Shown here: one piece after another, positions 23,155 to 35,615 of the stretch
How the letters are laid out: each line of letters starts with the position of its first letter
Position numbering within the stretch: position 1 is the stretch's first letter
Assembly (NCBI RefSeq): GCF_000002595.2
Contig: NC_057010.1
Coordinates: forward strand, 5,199,519-5,263,518
DNA: 64,000 nt
Direction: 5' to 3'
Origin: Chlamydomonas reinhardtii
Taxonomy: Eukaryota; Chlorophyta; Chlorophyceae; Chlamydomonadales; Chlamydomonadaceae
The notes under the pieces: generated by a model
What the model saw: only the letters and a program-made list of their open reading frames with translations
Told to the model about the DNA's origin: nothing
The model's database searches: none
Made by a program: the position numbers and the translations under genes

Positions 23155-25615
23155 CTAGGACCGCTTGCCGCCGCCGCCCGCTGCCGCCCGCTGCTTTGCC
23201 TCCAGCTTTGCACGTGCGCGCCACTTCTTGGCCTGCACGAACTTCTCAATGGGCTGCCCGCCAGCGCGAGTGATGATGAACCTGCGCGGCAGCGTGAGCG
23301 TGGCAAACGTGTTGAGATCGTCCACATATGTGTCCGCTTCACGTAAAAGCTGTGTTGTGCTCCCGATCCGTCGGTGCAGTTTGGTCAATTCTTTGATGAT
23401 GCATCTGAACGCGACGCTAAGCACGCTGTTCTCTGTCCAAGAGTTGCAAGTTGTAGGAGTGCAACCGTGACCCAACCCAACTGCAACACACAGCTCGGGC
23501 AGTCCACGCCGCTTCATCTTCCGTCAAATCTACTTCTCCGCCCCCCCCCCTACAATGCAACGTTCAAACTTACTTATTGGAGCTGGCATCGCGCCGACGC
23601 GTGCGCTTGCCCTTGGTGTACACGCCCCACGGCGTGCAGCTGGGCCGGCCGCCGTTGGTGCGGCCGCCGTGCGGGTGGTCAATGGGGTTCATGGCGATAC
23701 CGCGCACTGACGGCCGCCAGCCCAGGTTGCGCCGCGAGCCGGCCTTGCCATGGTTGATGGACCTCTGCAGGTGGTTGCTCACCTGGCCCACCGTGGCGCG
23801 GCAGCTGAGGTCGATGAGCCGCGTCTCGCCTGCGACAGGACACCAGGCACAGGTACCGTAGGGGTTATCAGCAGCCGGGCAAGGAGCCTGCGTGCCGGTA
23901 AAATGTACGGTAAGACCTTGCGCGCGGACTCACTTGAAGGAAGTCGCACCACTGCGTGCGTGTCCTGCTTGCTGGTGACCACAGCGCTGGTGGAGGCCGC
24001 GCGCGCCAGCTGCCCACCGCGACCCGGCACCAGCTCAATGTTGTGGATGGGCACACCTGGCGGCGGGGATAACGATACGACAAAAAGACATGGTGATGCC
24101 ACATGGAATGCTTGATCCACGCATACCTTACGTTGCACAACCCAAACGCAAGTCCGTTAACTTGCAGTGACACCCACAGGTCCATAACTGGCCCCAAGAA
24201 GCCGTTCGCCCATGACAGCTATCTTAGGCGCTTACCAATGGGCACGTCTCGTAGCGTCAGCACATTGCCGGGCTTGATTGCAGCGCCGTGGCCGCTCATG
24301 AGCACATCGCCGGCCTTCACGTCCGCCGGCGCCAGGTGGTAGCGGTAGAAGGGCAGCTGGCCCTCTGCGGCAGCGGACGGACAGGCGCAAGGGGCCCCGG
24401 TTACAGTTTCCCATGCTGCGATCCTGAGCCTCACGCGATCAAGCAGCCCGTCAAGCCTGCAACCTGCATCTTCTCTGCATGCCCAATCACTATGTCCGGA
24501 CCATCACCACTGGATCCCATGCCCCAGTCTGGGCTGGTATCTAGTATCAACAAGCCCCCACGCACCAGGCGAGTACTTGACGAGCGCCAGCCAGCCCGAG
24601 CGGCCCGGGTCGGCCTCTAGGCGCTGCACCACACCGGGCAGCCCATCCACACGCTGCCGGTCAAAGTCCACATCACGCACCACCTGCGGCGTCACACCCA
24701 AAGCAGCTCGTTCGTCGTCACAGCGAAAGCGGTAGTGGAAACAGAAGGCGACGGCCTGACGCAGTAGCCAAGCTATCCGCCTACACGACCTCACATCCCG
24801 ATCCGGTCATGTTCGCAGCGTTCAAACGACGCCTTTATAGTGCACGTACAAGCGGCACGCAGCTGCTCACCTTGGGCGCGCCGCCGCCGCGATGGCGGGT
24901 GGTGATGCGGCCGGTGTTGTTGCGGCCGCCGGTCTTGGCCACGTGCGCCGACAGCTCAGGGTGTGGCGGCCCAGTGTACACCCCGAGTCCGGCATAGTCG
25001 ATGGAAATCTTGTGCCGCGTGCCCGGCGTGCTGGGCTTCCAGTAGATTAGGCCTATGCGTGGAGGTGGCGGCAAGGCAGGTCGGGAAGTTGGAAGGTGAA
25101 CTGGCACGGCGCGTGGCGCGCAAGCAGGATGGACGGGGCTGGGCTCAGCCTCCAGCCACCCCGCTACTACCTAAAACACACACGCACCTGGCAGCGGCGC
25201 CGCCTTCTTGAACTTATAGGTGTATTTGCTGCGGATGAACTGCAGCAGCGTGCCAGCAGGACCATGTCCAGATCCTGCGATTGCATATGCGCCTGGCGTG
25301 TCATCCGAGTCACGCACCAGGGCTCGTGTGTGTGTGTGTGTGTTTCACCCCAGACGACCCGCACGCCAGGAAGTGTTTCCCCCCAGAACACCCCACCTGC
25401 CGCTTGGAGCGCCTCGTTTGCTAGGTTGAACATGGGGGCACTTGTGCTAGGCTGCGCCATGTCCTACAGTCAGGAACAGCGGCAAACGTCGCACGTCGGA
25501 ACATCGCACTGATGGTCCCGCAACACTTGCTGTGCAGTGAAGCGCGCCTCACCATCGCACCCGCGCCCTGCTTTGACAGCATGGTAGCGCATGATTGTGC
25601 CACGCGCCGCAGCAT
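23155..25615 (-). CDS. MRPL2: Mitochondrial large-subunit ribosomal protein uL2m
   Basis: Eight exons give 375 residues: 25615-25510, 25274-25188, 25052-24871, 24683-24566, 24364-24236, 24056-23934, 23829-23574, 23281-23155. Phases join exactly. The core is bacterial-type uL2: KISIDYAG-like start, HKGGR-equivalent [18 protein letters not shown], then [19 protein letters not shown], and [13 protein letters not shown] with the conserved His at the peptidyl transferase centre, ending SNKFIITR. The first 35 residues ([16 protein letters not shown]...) are rich in Arg and Ser and lack acids, as in mitochondrial presequences. Because chloroplast rpl2 is plastid-encoded in these algae, I assign the nuclear gene to mitochondria. 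After the usual uL2 end there is an extra tail of about 36 residues, rich in Lys, Arg, Ala and Gly. Exon 1 could instead end at 25495; both donors keep the frame. Confidence 0.9.
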
Positions 25616-26109
25616 TTTGGCGTGCAGCGAGAGCTCAGCGCTGAGGAACAAGCCCCCTCGCGGGGGGCGCTCAACTGGTACTTCAGCGAAAGTTGGTTGT
25701 CAAGCTATGTGATCGTCGAGTATTAGGTAAGTATATCAATAACAGCGAAGGTAGCGACGATACCAAGTTTTCCTTCGCAGCGGTCAGGTTCTAACTCTTT
25801 GATATACACAATTTACAGGCTCAAGCATTAAGAATGTGTTTTGTCGCCCTGCTGTATCAAAACCTGACACTGCTGTGTTGCATGGGCCGGTCCATTCTTC
25901 CCAAACCAGCCACTGGAGCCGTGACTATTTTGACATTGCTGTTATAAGCCTACATGCCCGCTTCTGGCACAATACGACTGGTTTGACTGCTGCTTGGGGT
26001 TTCTCGCTTGCACTCATGCTCCATTCGCGTCCATTCGCGGTAGCCGACACAACCTAAGGGTCAGATACGTAAAGGAAGCTCAGTTCGTGGCTGCATATAG
26101 GCCGCCAAC
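25616..26109. promoter_or_regulatory. Head-to-head upstream region of uL2m (-) and DNAJC17 (+)
   Basis: About 494 bases separate the two start codons, so the genes probably share a bidirectional promoter region. It is AT-richer than the flanking genes. No specific motif can be named with confidence. Confidence 0.45.
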
Positions 26110-28941
26110 ATGGACGAAAAGAAAAATGCCTACACGATCCTTGAGCTGCAGCCGGGCCCTGAGGTGGATGAGGCTGCAATCAAAAAGGTGTGTGAGGCAA
26201 TAATGGGCTTGCAGGGGTCGGGTTTGGTTCAGGGGGGGCGCCTCACCCAACGGGGTTTGGGGCTGGGTGGGCGCAGCACACGCGACCGTGTGGGCTGCGG
26301 TGGGCCTGCAATGTGCTTACCTTTCTGTTGTCCTCTCTTCGTAGGCGTACCGCAAGCTTGCCATACAAAAGCATCCAGACAAGAACCGCGACAACCCGAA
26401 TGCAGGTACGGGGTTGGCGCCGTCAATGGGCTGAGGGGTGAGGGTGGTGGGATATGGCACGCGGCGATGGCGTCCAATGTGAGCGGCGTGGCCGCCGTGG
26501 GGGCCCTGAACGGCTGGAAGATGCCTTGCATATCAGCGCCAACAACGTCTTATCCGCGATCTTGTAACGCTGCTGCTGCTGCGCGCCGCCGCCCGGTCCT
26601 GCTCTGACCGTTGCAGCTGAGGAGTTTGCCGAGGTGGAGCAGGCCTACCGCCTGCTGCTGGACAAGCAGGCGCGCGGGGCGCTGGACGACCTGCTGCGGT
26701 GCGTGATGACGTGGAGCAGTGGAAGAGTGACGGTGGCGGAAGAGGGGAGGGAGAGGAGAGGAGAGCATGGCAGCATGGGCTATGCAAGGCTAAGAGCTGT
26801 CAAGACACGGTACCGGGCTGGCAGGCATGGTTGCAGGCCAAGGCGCCCAGTCAGTGCTGTGGATTGAGGCCGCAAGGAGATCATCCAAGGGTGTCAAATA
26901 GGGCCACAAGGGTGTGCTGCACCGCGCATTTCGCGGATCAGTACGCGCCACAGGTTCCGTATCCTGTCTACTGTCTAACCCGCGTCCTGGCCGCGCGGCG
27001 CACAGGGCTCAGGCGCACCGTGCAGAGCGGGAGTCCAAGGTCAGCGACAAGCGGCGGAAGATGAAGGAGGCGCTGGAGCGCAGGGAGCGGGCGGTGAGTG
27101 GGGGATTGTGGGACTGGGGAGCAGCTCGACTGGGTGGCTGGCTGGTGGGGGTGGCCTCGTGTCGCTTCCGCGCAGCCGGGGCGTTCGTCACCCACACGGT
27201 TGCCATCTGGCTGCATGGGGCCTGCAATCGGGTAGTAGCTGCAGGACTGAGCGGTCTTGCGCATTGCCCGGCTCCACAGGCTGCAAGCGAGCGCAGTGAG
27301 GAGGACATTGCCCGGTCGCGCCTCAAGGTAAGGAACGGGTCAGCAAACTAGCACATGGGGGGAGGGGAGGCCCGGCGCACGCAGCAGCTCCGGACCACGA
27401 CCCCGCAACCACTAACCACGAGGGGATACTATGCCCCAACCCAATGGATATGTCCCAGGGAGGGGGGGTATGGCGCACACGTACCAACTCCGCACCACGG
27501 CCCCGCACTCACCACTGTGGCACGTTCCCCCGCGTCGTTTCCCCATGGCCAGGTGGAGTTGGAGCGGTTGCGGCGCAAGGCCGAGGAGGAGGCGCTCAAG
27601 CAGCGGCAGCACGCGGCGGAGCTGCAGGCAGCCATGGCCGCGCACCGGTCTGCAGCGGCTGCGGCGGCGGCGGCAGGAGGAGCGGGACCGGGGGTGCCCA
27701 GCACGTCGTACGGGTCAGACGGCGGCGGCGCTGGCGCCAATGGCGAGCCGTCGGCTGCTGTGCAGGCGCAGCTGCGGCGAACGCTTAAGGTGGGTGCGGG
27801 GCAACACGTGTTGGCTTGGCCAGAGCAAGGTTGGGGACACGAAAGCCGTTGGTTGTTATAGCGGTTGGTTTTAATTGGGCAATGTGTTTGACCTGTGATG
27901 CGTCGGTTCCGCCGCCGCCGCTACCCTCCGCCAGGTGACGTGGGACCCCACTCTGCGGGAGTACACCGGGGAGGAGCTGCGCTCCATATTCGGCGCCTTC
28001 GGGGGGCCCGTGCAGGTACGAAGCGCTCTCTAGCTTGAGGGCACGCGACGCTGGCACACAAACTTTAGTCCGATGCCAGTCGACCCAAATCAAATTACGC
28101 GCGACCGCGGCCCCGCTGCGACGTCGCGCCATAACAATATTATCCTTGCTACGCCCCTTTCACACAGGACGTGGTGTTGCGCGACCGCAAGAAGAAGCGC
28201 AAGGCCACGGCGCTGGTGGTGCTGGCCAGCGAGGCCGCGGCCGCGCGCGCCGCCGGCTCCGTGTGCGGCGACGCCGCCGACCCCCTGCTGGTGGTGCCGC
28301 TGGTGGGAGACGTGCTGGTGGACATTGAGGGCGGCGATAAATTGACGGGGCCGGAGGCGGGGAAGGCCGGGGCGCGGGTGGACGACGGGAGAGCGCACGC
28401 GAGCAACGGGGAGGCGGGCGGCGGCGCGGGGCCTGGGCCGCAGTCGACAGCGGGGTATCCTGGAGGAGGAGGCGCGGCGTCGCTGCTGCAGCGGCCGGCG
28501 AGGCTGCCTGACCTACCGGCGGGGCGGCCGTTGTTTCCTGGCGCGGGGGGCGCGGCCAAGCCCGCATTCCCCATCTTTGGCGGGGCGGGGTCGGGCGCGG
28601 GAGGCGGCGCTGCGGCCGGGGGAGGGCTGTTTCCTTCGGCGGCGGCGGGGGCCCAAGCGTCCCGGTCGGCGTTTCCCGCTGGCGCGCCGATGGGCGGCGC
28701 CCCAGCGTTCCCAAGCTGGCGCGGCGCGGCGCCGGCAAGCAGTGGACCGAGCGGTGCAGCGGCGGGTGGTGGCGGCGGAGGCGGCGGGAGTTTTGAGGAC
28801 CAAGTGCTGGAGCGGATGCGGAAGGCGGCGGCGGCAAAGCAGGCGGCAGCAGCAGCGGCAGCAGCAGCGGCGGCGGCGGCAGGAGTAGAAGTAGCTGGTG
28901 ATGGGGAAGGAGGCGAGGGCATGGACAAGGGTAGCGGGTAG
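26110..28941 (+). CDS. DNAJC17: DNAJC17/Cwf23-like J-domain protein with RRM
   Basis: Eight exons give 482 residues: 26110-26187, 26345-26405, 26617-26698, 27006-27093, 27280-27327, 27553-27789, 27935-28015, 28168-28941. The J domain is at residues 5-70 (NAYTILELQPGPEVDEAAIK...) with an intact HPD at 36-38, so it should stimulate an Hsp70. A charged coiled-coil follows (KRRKMKEALERRERA, ELERLRRKAEEEALKQRQ). An RRM-like fold starts near residue 197 (LKVTWDP...YTGEELRSIFGAFG) and includes DVVLRDRKKKRKATALVVL. This order, J domain, coiled coil, RRM, is that of human DNAJC17 and yeast Cwf23, which associate with the spliceosome. The last roughly 190 residues are Gly/Ala-rich and not conserved. 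The start ATG fits the family. Confidence 0.92.
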
Positions 28942-29439
28942 GATAGGGTCAGAAGTTGTGCCGGTGTTGTGGTGGTGGCGTGAGAAGCCGGGAGGGCTGG
29001 ACGCGCTGGGCCGTAAGAGTGATCCCCAGAGCGAAATGCCTAGCAACCGGACTCAGTAACATCGTGACATCCTGTTTTTTCTCAGCTGTTGCGACTTGGG
29101 TGTTGCGACTTGGGCTTTGGAGGATCCCTCAGCTCGGCACAGCTGGCCATGGGCGCACCGTCGCCGCCAGGAGGAGGCCCGGATGGGGTACTTGACGTGT
29201 GCCGGCACCTCACTCGCTGGCCCGAAGGCATGCTCAGGAAATCACACAGGGCTCAAATAAAATAAGGAACTAGTAGTATCGACAACAGTTCAGCGCAGAA
29301 ACTTAAGAGAAGAGGTGAAAGGCCAGGTGAAAGGCGGTCGAAATACTCTTGCGGTGAGAGCTCAAGGTTATTGACACACACAATGATATTAAAAGCTGGG
29401 AGCCTATGACTATGAGTCTTTGAGCGTCAGTTGGCATGC
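28942..29439. other. Intergenic: DNAJC17 3' UTR and STK19 upstream region
   Basis: The genes are in tandem. No TGTAA is seen on the + strand. The AT-rich stretch at about 29250-29410 likely belongs to the STK19 promoter or 5' UTR. Confidence 0.4.
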
Positions 29440-32400
29440 ATGCCCGGAAGTAGTTTTGCGGGCCCGCAGTCGCTCACCGTGTTAAGGATGGCCGAGCTAG
29501 GACAGCTTGAGCGAGCGAAGCGAAGGCGGCTGCAGGAGGCGTATGGGGACCTACGGCCGGCGCCCAGCGGCCCGGATCGGCAGGTGAGCGGCAGGCTCGG
29601 CCTGGGGCCCAAAGCGCGGGAAGAGCCCCGATGTCTCTTGGACCGCGTTCCAACCCAAATTCTGACACCACCACCCAACCGACAGGCCAAGCTGAGAGAC
29701 CTGCTAACGGGCGCCATGGCAGACGCAGGCGTCAGCGCCGCCCTGGGCTCAGGGTCAGCCGCTGCCGCCGCCGCGGCCGGCAGCCCCGCCAGTTTGGAGG
29801 CTACCCAGGCCCTCGCAGCGGCTGCCGCCGCCAACCTTGCAGCAGTCATCTCCAGCGATAAGCGGAAGCCTGCAGGTAGGCTCCACCGCCCTGCCATGCT
29901 GCGTCAGTTGCTAGAATGGCTTGTTGGGACAGGGTCGCAGGCAGTTTTAGGGCAACACGTGCGTCGCCACCTTGCGGCTGACATCCTCCACACAATTCCG
30001 ACGCGCAGCGACCGGGCGCCGAGCTGCCCTGACAGCTGCAGCGGCTACAGGATCTGGATCTGCAAGCCTGACCACCGCTAGTGGGTTATGGGCAGCGCCT
30101 GGCGGCGCCGCTTCACCATCGGCTGCATGGGCCTCCCCCTTGGGTGCCTATGGCACCGGCCAAGGCCCCAAGACAGCAGCAGGCGGAGCCGCTGTAGCAA
30201 ACGGTGCCGCAGGCTCCTGTGCAAGTGGCGGAGTCCGCAGAGGTGGTGGCGGGGCCGGAGGCAACCCACAACGCGCGCCGCCGCCAGACGCCATGGCTGG
30301 CGGCTTCATACCCGACACGGACCCCATCACCCGCCTCAGCCACTTGCCCACGGCCGTAGCAGTGCTGCAGCGGTCAGGCACGCCTGGCGGCAATAGCATG
30401 GGCGCCGGGAGAGGCGGCGCAGGCGCGGGCTTGAGGGTGGCGGCGGGGCTGGCATCGCGTTTGGCGGCCGGCGGCGCCGCGGCGGGCGCGCGGCCGAGCG
30501 GCGGCGGGGGCACGTCGGCGGTGCTGGCAGCGGCGGCGGCAGCGGCGGCGGCAGCTCGGGCGGCTGCTGAGGAGGACGCAATGCTGGCAGAGGCAGAGAT
30601 GCCCAGTGATATCGAGCTGGCGTTGGTGTCGCTCAGGTTGGTCTCTTCGCCGGGGCCTGTCTCCGCTCAGGTGTTCGCTTGTTGCTTCCATACCGTTTGC
30701 TGCAGCAATGCCTTTTGCCTCGACAGCCGCACGGTGTTTCATAGTCGTCTACGCATGGCCCACCTTCATGGCCCACCTTCATGGCCCTACTCGTTTTCAT
30801 GCCGTAACGTGTGTTGCGCACAACAGGACGGACTTCCGCGCGCACGCCGCCTGCGCGGGCCTGCCGCCGCTGGCGCTGCGCAGCCAGCTGGCGGCGGCGG
30901 GGCTGCGCGACCGCGGCTCCCTGGAGCAACAGCTGGACGAGCAGCGACAGGCGGGGCGCGTGCGGCTGTTCAGGCTCCCCACAGGTGTGTGTGCGCCATG
31001 GGCCCCGGGTGTATGCATTTGTGTGTCCTGACTGGCAAACAGCAACCGTTCACTCTTGCACATCATTTTGCACAGGCAAGGACGAGTTTGGCATCTTGTT
31101 GACGTCCGACTACAAAGACATCGTATGGCGAGCAGCAGATGAGGCAGCTGCCGCCGCCGCCGCCACCGCCGCTGCAGTGACGGCAGCGGCAGCAGCAACA
31201 GCAGCAGGGGCTGGTGCAGGCGCTGGGGCGTCAAACAGTAACAACGCTCACGGCGGTGCGGGGGTGAGCACACCTGCAAGTAGTGGCAGGGCAGCGGCAG
31301 CAGACAGGGGGCGGGCCTACCAAAGCCAGGGGCCAAACGGGGCCGACCCGGCAGCGCGGGTGCTGTCGTATGGGGCTTACGGCAGCGCCGAAGACTACGA
31401 ACACCCCAGCAACCACCAGGGGCACGCGTACGGCAACGGTGGCAGCGGATCGGGCGCTGGGGGCTTTGCCAGCGGCGGCGCCGGGGGAGGAGGAGGAGGA
31501 CGTGTGCCAGGCAGCGGCAGGGCCAGCAAGTGGCACGCGGCAGCAGAAGCGTTCCTGGAGCGGGTCGTGGACAGATACTATGATTTTGAGCTGTCTTCAG
31601 ATCACTTGATGCGACTGCTTCTGTCGGGGCCAGGGCCCGGCGCTGCCGCAGCCAGCGTGGCGTCAGCGCTTAGCCAGGCGGGAGCAGGCTCGGCCGCGGC
31701 GAGGCAGGCAGCAGCGGCAGCGGCTGATGCGGCGGGGCCGTCCACGGCTGCGGAAATGGAGGATGTGGTGAGTCGCCCAGTCATTGTCTTTGTCCCATCT
31801 TGCAACTGCTGCGCGCATGAAAACACATGTCGGCTGCCGCTTCGTGCCACGAATACACGCGTGTGCCTACGTGCCCACCCGGCATACGGTACCCCACTGG
31901 CATGCGCCGCAGGTGAGCCTGTTGCTGCACCTGGGTTGCCTGGGTCGGCACACGGACGGCGACGCCGACGCTTACGTGCTGGCAGTGCCGGGCGCGGGCA
32001 AGGTGGTCAAGGTGGGTGGTGGCCTAGGATGGAGGGTATGAGGCTGGGGCCGGGGCAGCGGCGTCCATTTGGGATGGGCATGTACAAGACAGCAAGGGAC
32101 AGGAATGACGCGTGGGTGACCATGTTCGAGGAGATAGCACCAAAAGGAAATTACCGTATCGCGTAGGGTTATGGAATATGTTCTTGCTCCGACTTTCATT
32201 CTTGCGCAGTCAATCGCTGATGGCAGGCGTGAGCTGCTGATGTGGTTGTCCAAGCGGCAACACCAGGAGGCACAGGAGAAGACGGTGCGTTGCGCGGGGC
32301 AAGCTATGGCGACAGCCGCTTAAGTTGTGCCGTACGGTTTGACGTGCTTGAAAAAACGCAGCACGCACAAGCGAACATGACGTTGTAGAGCCGAGGCCGT

Positions 32401-32819
32401 TGCTTACGGCACATGTGTATGACTGAGAAGCCTAATCGGAAACAAGCGCATTCTCCGCAGCCGTGAATAGGCTTCGGGCCTGTCCACACAGCCCGTCATG
32501 CATGCGAGGATGGTGCTGGTTTTGGTGGTCGGTAGCCACGGCACTTCCATGCGGCTTATGTTTCTGCGTTTCTCCTCACTCTGATAACCTCATCATCTGA
32601 TTAACTTGCGCACAGATATGCGAGACGCGGCTACAGCGCAGCTGCTTGCCGCCTCTGTACCATATTCGAGACTTGGTGGGTCGCGGCTCGGCACGCCGCA
32701 TCGAGGCCGCAGTCGGCCCCATGATCAAGCTTACGCCGCTCGGGGTGACCGCGGCCGCCGCCGCTTCGTCGACTGGGAAAAGGCCCTCACCTGGCGTCAG
32801 GCGGCGGCAGCACACTTAG
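29440..32819 (+). CDS. STK19: STK19 homologue (winged-helix protein of the STK19 family)
   Basis: Eight exons give 729 residues: 29440-29583, 29686-29875, 30009-30636, 30827-30984, 31076-31767, 31913-32011, 32210-32284, 32616-32819. Three conserved STK19 blocks are clear: LPPLALRSQLAAAGLRDRGS with QRQAGRVRLFRL and a following KDEFGILLTSDYKD; LAVPGAGKVVKSIADGRREL; and LPPLYHIRDLVGRG with a final basic tail. Human STK19 was first called a kinase but is now understood as a DNA-binding winged-helix protein acting in transcription-coupled repair; I see no kinase motifs here either. The algal protein is two to three times longer because of low-complexity insertions: about residues 60-310 before the core, and about 390-590 between the first two blocks. 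Start could be the second Met (29488). The nuclear role is inferred from the family. Confidence 0.87.
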
Positions 32820-33324
32820 CTGGTGCGCGTGCATTCTGAAGTAGGTTGAAGGGCACATGATAATATATGTGAGTAGTTGACAATTAGCGACTGGCGTAGA
32901 GCGTCAGCTCAGCATCCACACAAGCGGGGCCCAGGCAAGGCTGGTGTGGGCAGCTGGTACGGTACTCTCAAATCGTAAAGACATGTGTGCATGGCGGGTC
33001 CCGGCTGTATGGGGGACGGATGCCCGCTAATGTACCGTATGCGGTGGTGCGTGCTAAGCTTCCCTGCACGCGCGGCACGGATGAAGGGCACCTGGGGAGC
33101 AGCAGGGGGCAACATTTGTGTTGTGTGTGAGCACGACGTGCATTCCTGTCCCTGTAGAAACCGAGGCCCGGGCCGGGGGGGGGCTTATAACGCCTGCGAC
33201 ACTTATATGTGCAGCTAGTTTGGTCCCCGAATGGGAGTCCTTTTGCTCCTGTGCTCCCAGATGGAATCTAGTAACGCGGCTAACCTGGCTGGGTCCGTAT
33301 TCTGCATAACGGCTGCATCCCTCC

Positions 33325-33329
33325 TGTAA
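33325..33329 (+). terminator. Candidate TGTAA polyadenylation signal of the STK19 gene
   Basis: TGTAA lies about 505 bases after the STK19 stop codon. Confidence 0.4.
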
Positions 33330-34071
33330 ATTGACCCGTACCCGTACACAACTGGTCGTAGGCCGTACACCGCATAAGTGCGGATATTACAGAGGGGACA
33401 GTCCCAGCACCCGAAGACGCCGAGCCATCACATGCTATCAGGGCCCAACTTGACTCCACCGCATAAGCACCTGTGCCTCACGTAGAGGCGTAGAGCTCTT
33501 CATGAAGCCAGCTTGGTTTCAGCGGGCCGTTGTTCCAGACTTGCTAAACGAGTCGGATGCCCATTGCAATTAGAGTGCGGTGCAACATAGCACTTTTGCA
33601 TTACATGCCATGTAACATGCCCACATGGCCACATCTTTTGGTCTCTTGCGCACCCTGATACCGTACACACGTTGCTCCTGGCAGAGTCAAGCACCAGGAC
33701 ACGCCACAGCGCGCACACGAGCAAAGGTCTTCAACGACGCGCAGTAAACATCAATCATACCAATCCGCTCCCGAACGCGAACCCCCAAACACACAACCAC
33801 CCATGCACGGCCTGCCACACAACACGCTACCCTGTCAGGGCCAACTTGCGGCTCCATGGTGGGCCGGCCATCAACACCGTCACAGCCCACGAGCGCAGCT
33901 ACCGCAATGAACGAATGCGCCCCAAGCTACAAGATGCAAATGCACTACATAAATTAGATGAACGGTGCCATACAGCGCCCCCAGGCATATGCATGAATGC
34001 TGGGCGGGGGCTGCTGCAGCCCTATGCACCGCACAGCTTGCATGCTGTGGCGTCACAGCCTTTACACAGGT

Positions 34072-34076
34072 CCTGC
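34072..34076 (-). terminator. Candidate TGTAA signal (TTACA on +) of the receptor kinase gene
   Basis: It lies about 235 bases downstream of the kinase stop codon on the minus strand. Confidence 0.4.
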
Positions 34077-34308
34077 ATAACCGACAACGCTAGGCTCGTT
34101 AGTATCTCACGTCGTTTTGTAAAGCCGGCCCAGCACTTCATGCTGTAGCGGTACGGCGGCGTGTTGTTGTCTTGGACAAAGCGCCCCAAATTCCCGTCCC
34201 GCTCACCCTGCTTGACAGCACAGCTGAGCACGCACCCAACTACATCCAGACCCGCCCATTCGTTCGAGTCGCTGATGCTAATTTCCTCATTCATCTGTCT
34301 CAGCAAAT

Positions 34309-35583
34309 TTAACCCCACGGCCCCGACGGCCCGGCAGCCAGGCCACCGCCGCCGTGCCGATGCGCCGCCTCCGCCTCCAGCCGTCGCCGCTGCTGCTCCA
34401 ACACGACGCCGCGAATGCCCTCCAGCTCGTTTGCCAGCTCCGCGGCTGCGGGCCGGCGTTGCGGGTCCTCGTCAAAGCATGCCGCGATTATCTCCGGCAG
34501 GCGTGCCGGCACCGGCTCCGGCCGCTGCTGGTCGACCAGCTCGAGCGGCAGACGCTCGCGCAGCAGCGCCACGCGGTAGGCGATGCGCGCCACAGGGATG
34601 CCCTGTGTGCGTGTGGAGTGAGACAGCGGATTGTGTTAGCGACGGTTCGCTCTGCCATTTGCGGCACGCACGGTGACGTTCCGCTGTCCTGTCTGTTTCT
34701 CACCGCTTTACTAGAACCCGCTCCTGTACTGGGATGGACCACCGCCACCACCTCCGCACACCCGATCCCCGCATGACACGGACCCCTAGCCACGCTTTGC
34801 AGCTGCAGCCCTGCCGCCAGCATCTTCCCGCACCTTCCACGGCTCCAGGCTTGTGAGCAGCTCCCACAGTAGCACCCCGTAGGCGTACATGTCGCTCTTG
34901 CAGCTGACCAGCCAGTTGGCTGGGTTGAAGCACTCGGGGGCGATGTAGGCGGGCTGCGTGGGAGCGTGGGGGCGTGGCAATGCCGAGGTAGGGAGTGGGT
35001 GTGCACGCAAGTCCAGGACAAAAGAAGTGAACAACAGTGCCTGTATTGTGGGCTATCTTTGTAGGCAGGCACGCTCGAGGCAGGTGAGGCGGGGCATGTG
35101 TGGCAGGCTGTCAGGTATGTTGGCTGCGCGCGCATGGTGGTGATGGGGGGCCCATAAGAGGGTACCGTGTGCGTCGCTAGCTGCGCGGCAGTGCCGCATG
35201 GCTGCTGCATGCGCGCTCGTGCTTACCGTGCCGGCCTCTGGCGTGATTGTCGCGCGCAGCGTGTGCGACATGCGGGAAATGCCGAAGTCCGACAGCTTTG
35301 CAACAATGCGGCGCCGACGCCCTCCGCCGCTGGCCGCGCTGCCGCTGCCGCCACTGCGCGCTGATGCAGCTAGCGCCTCGGCGCTCTCCGACCAAGTCAG
35401 CAGCACGTTCGCTGGTTTCTGCGGGACCGGGCGGGTCGGGTCGGGTCAGGTTGGGTCGGGTCAGGTGGGCACAGGTTGAAGCAGGGCCCGCAAGCAGGTG
35501 GCAGCCTAGCCACGTGCCGTATCGTGAAGATCACACACGCCGTACACACGCCGCTCCCCAGCCCCATGGGCCTGTCCACCCAT

Positions 35584-35615
<32 letters not shown>

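Larger units (their letters stand above)
32820..34308. other. Convergent intergenic region (STK19 and receptor kinase 3' UTRs)
   Basis: No gene is supported. A 3' end signal for each neighbour is present. The rest shows no recognisable repeat or RNA gene. Confidence 0.45.

Noticed and set aside
25167-25460. Alternative uL2m start beginning [12 protein letters not shown]
   Set aside because: It can also be joined in frame, but the upstream start gives a typical mitochondrial presequence, so I preferred it.
28149-28928. Pro-rich minus-strand frame opposite the last DNAJC17 exon
   Set aside because: It is the complement of a Gly/Ala-rich exon; DNAJC17 is supported by its upstream domains and splice phases.
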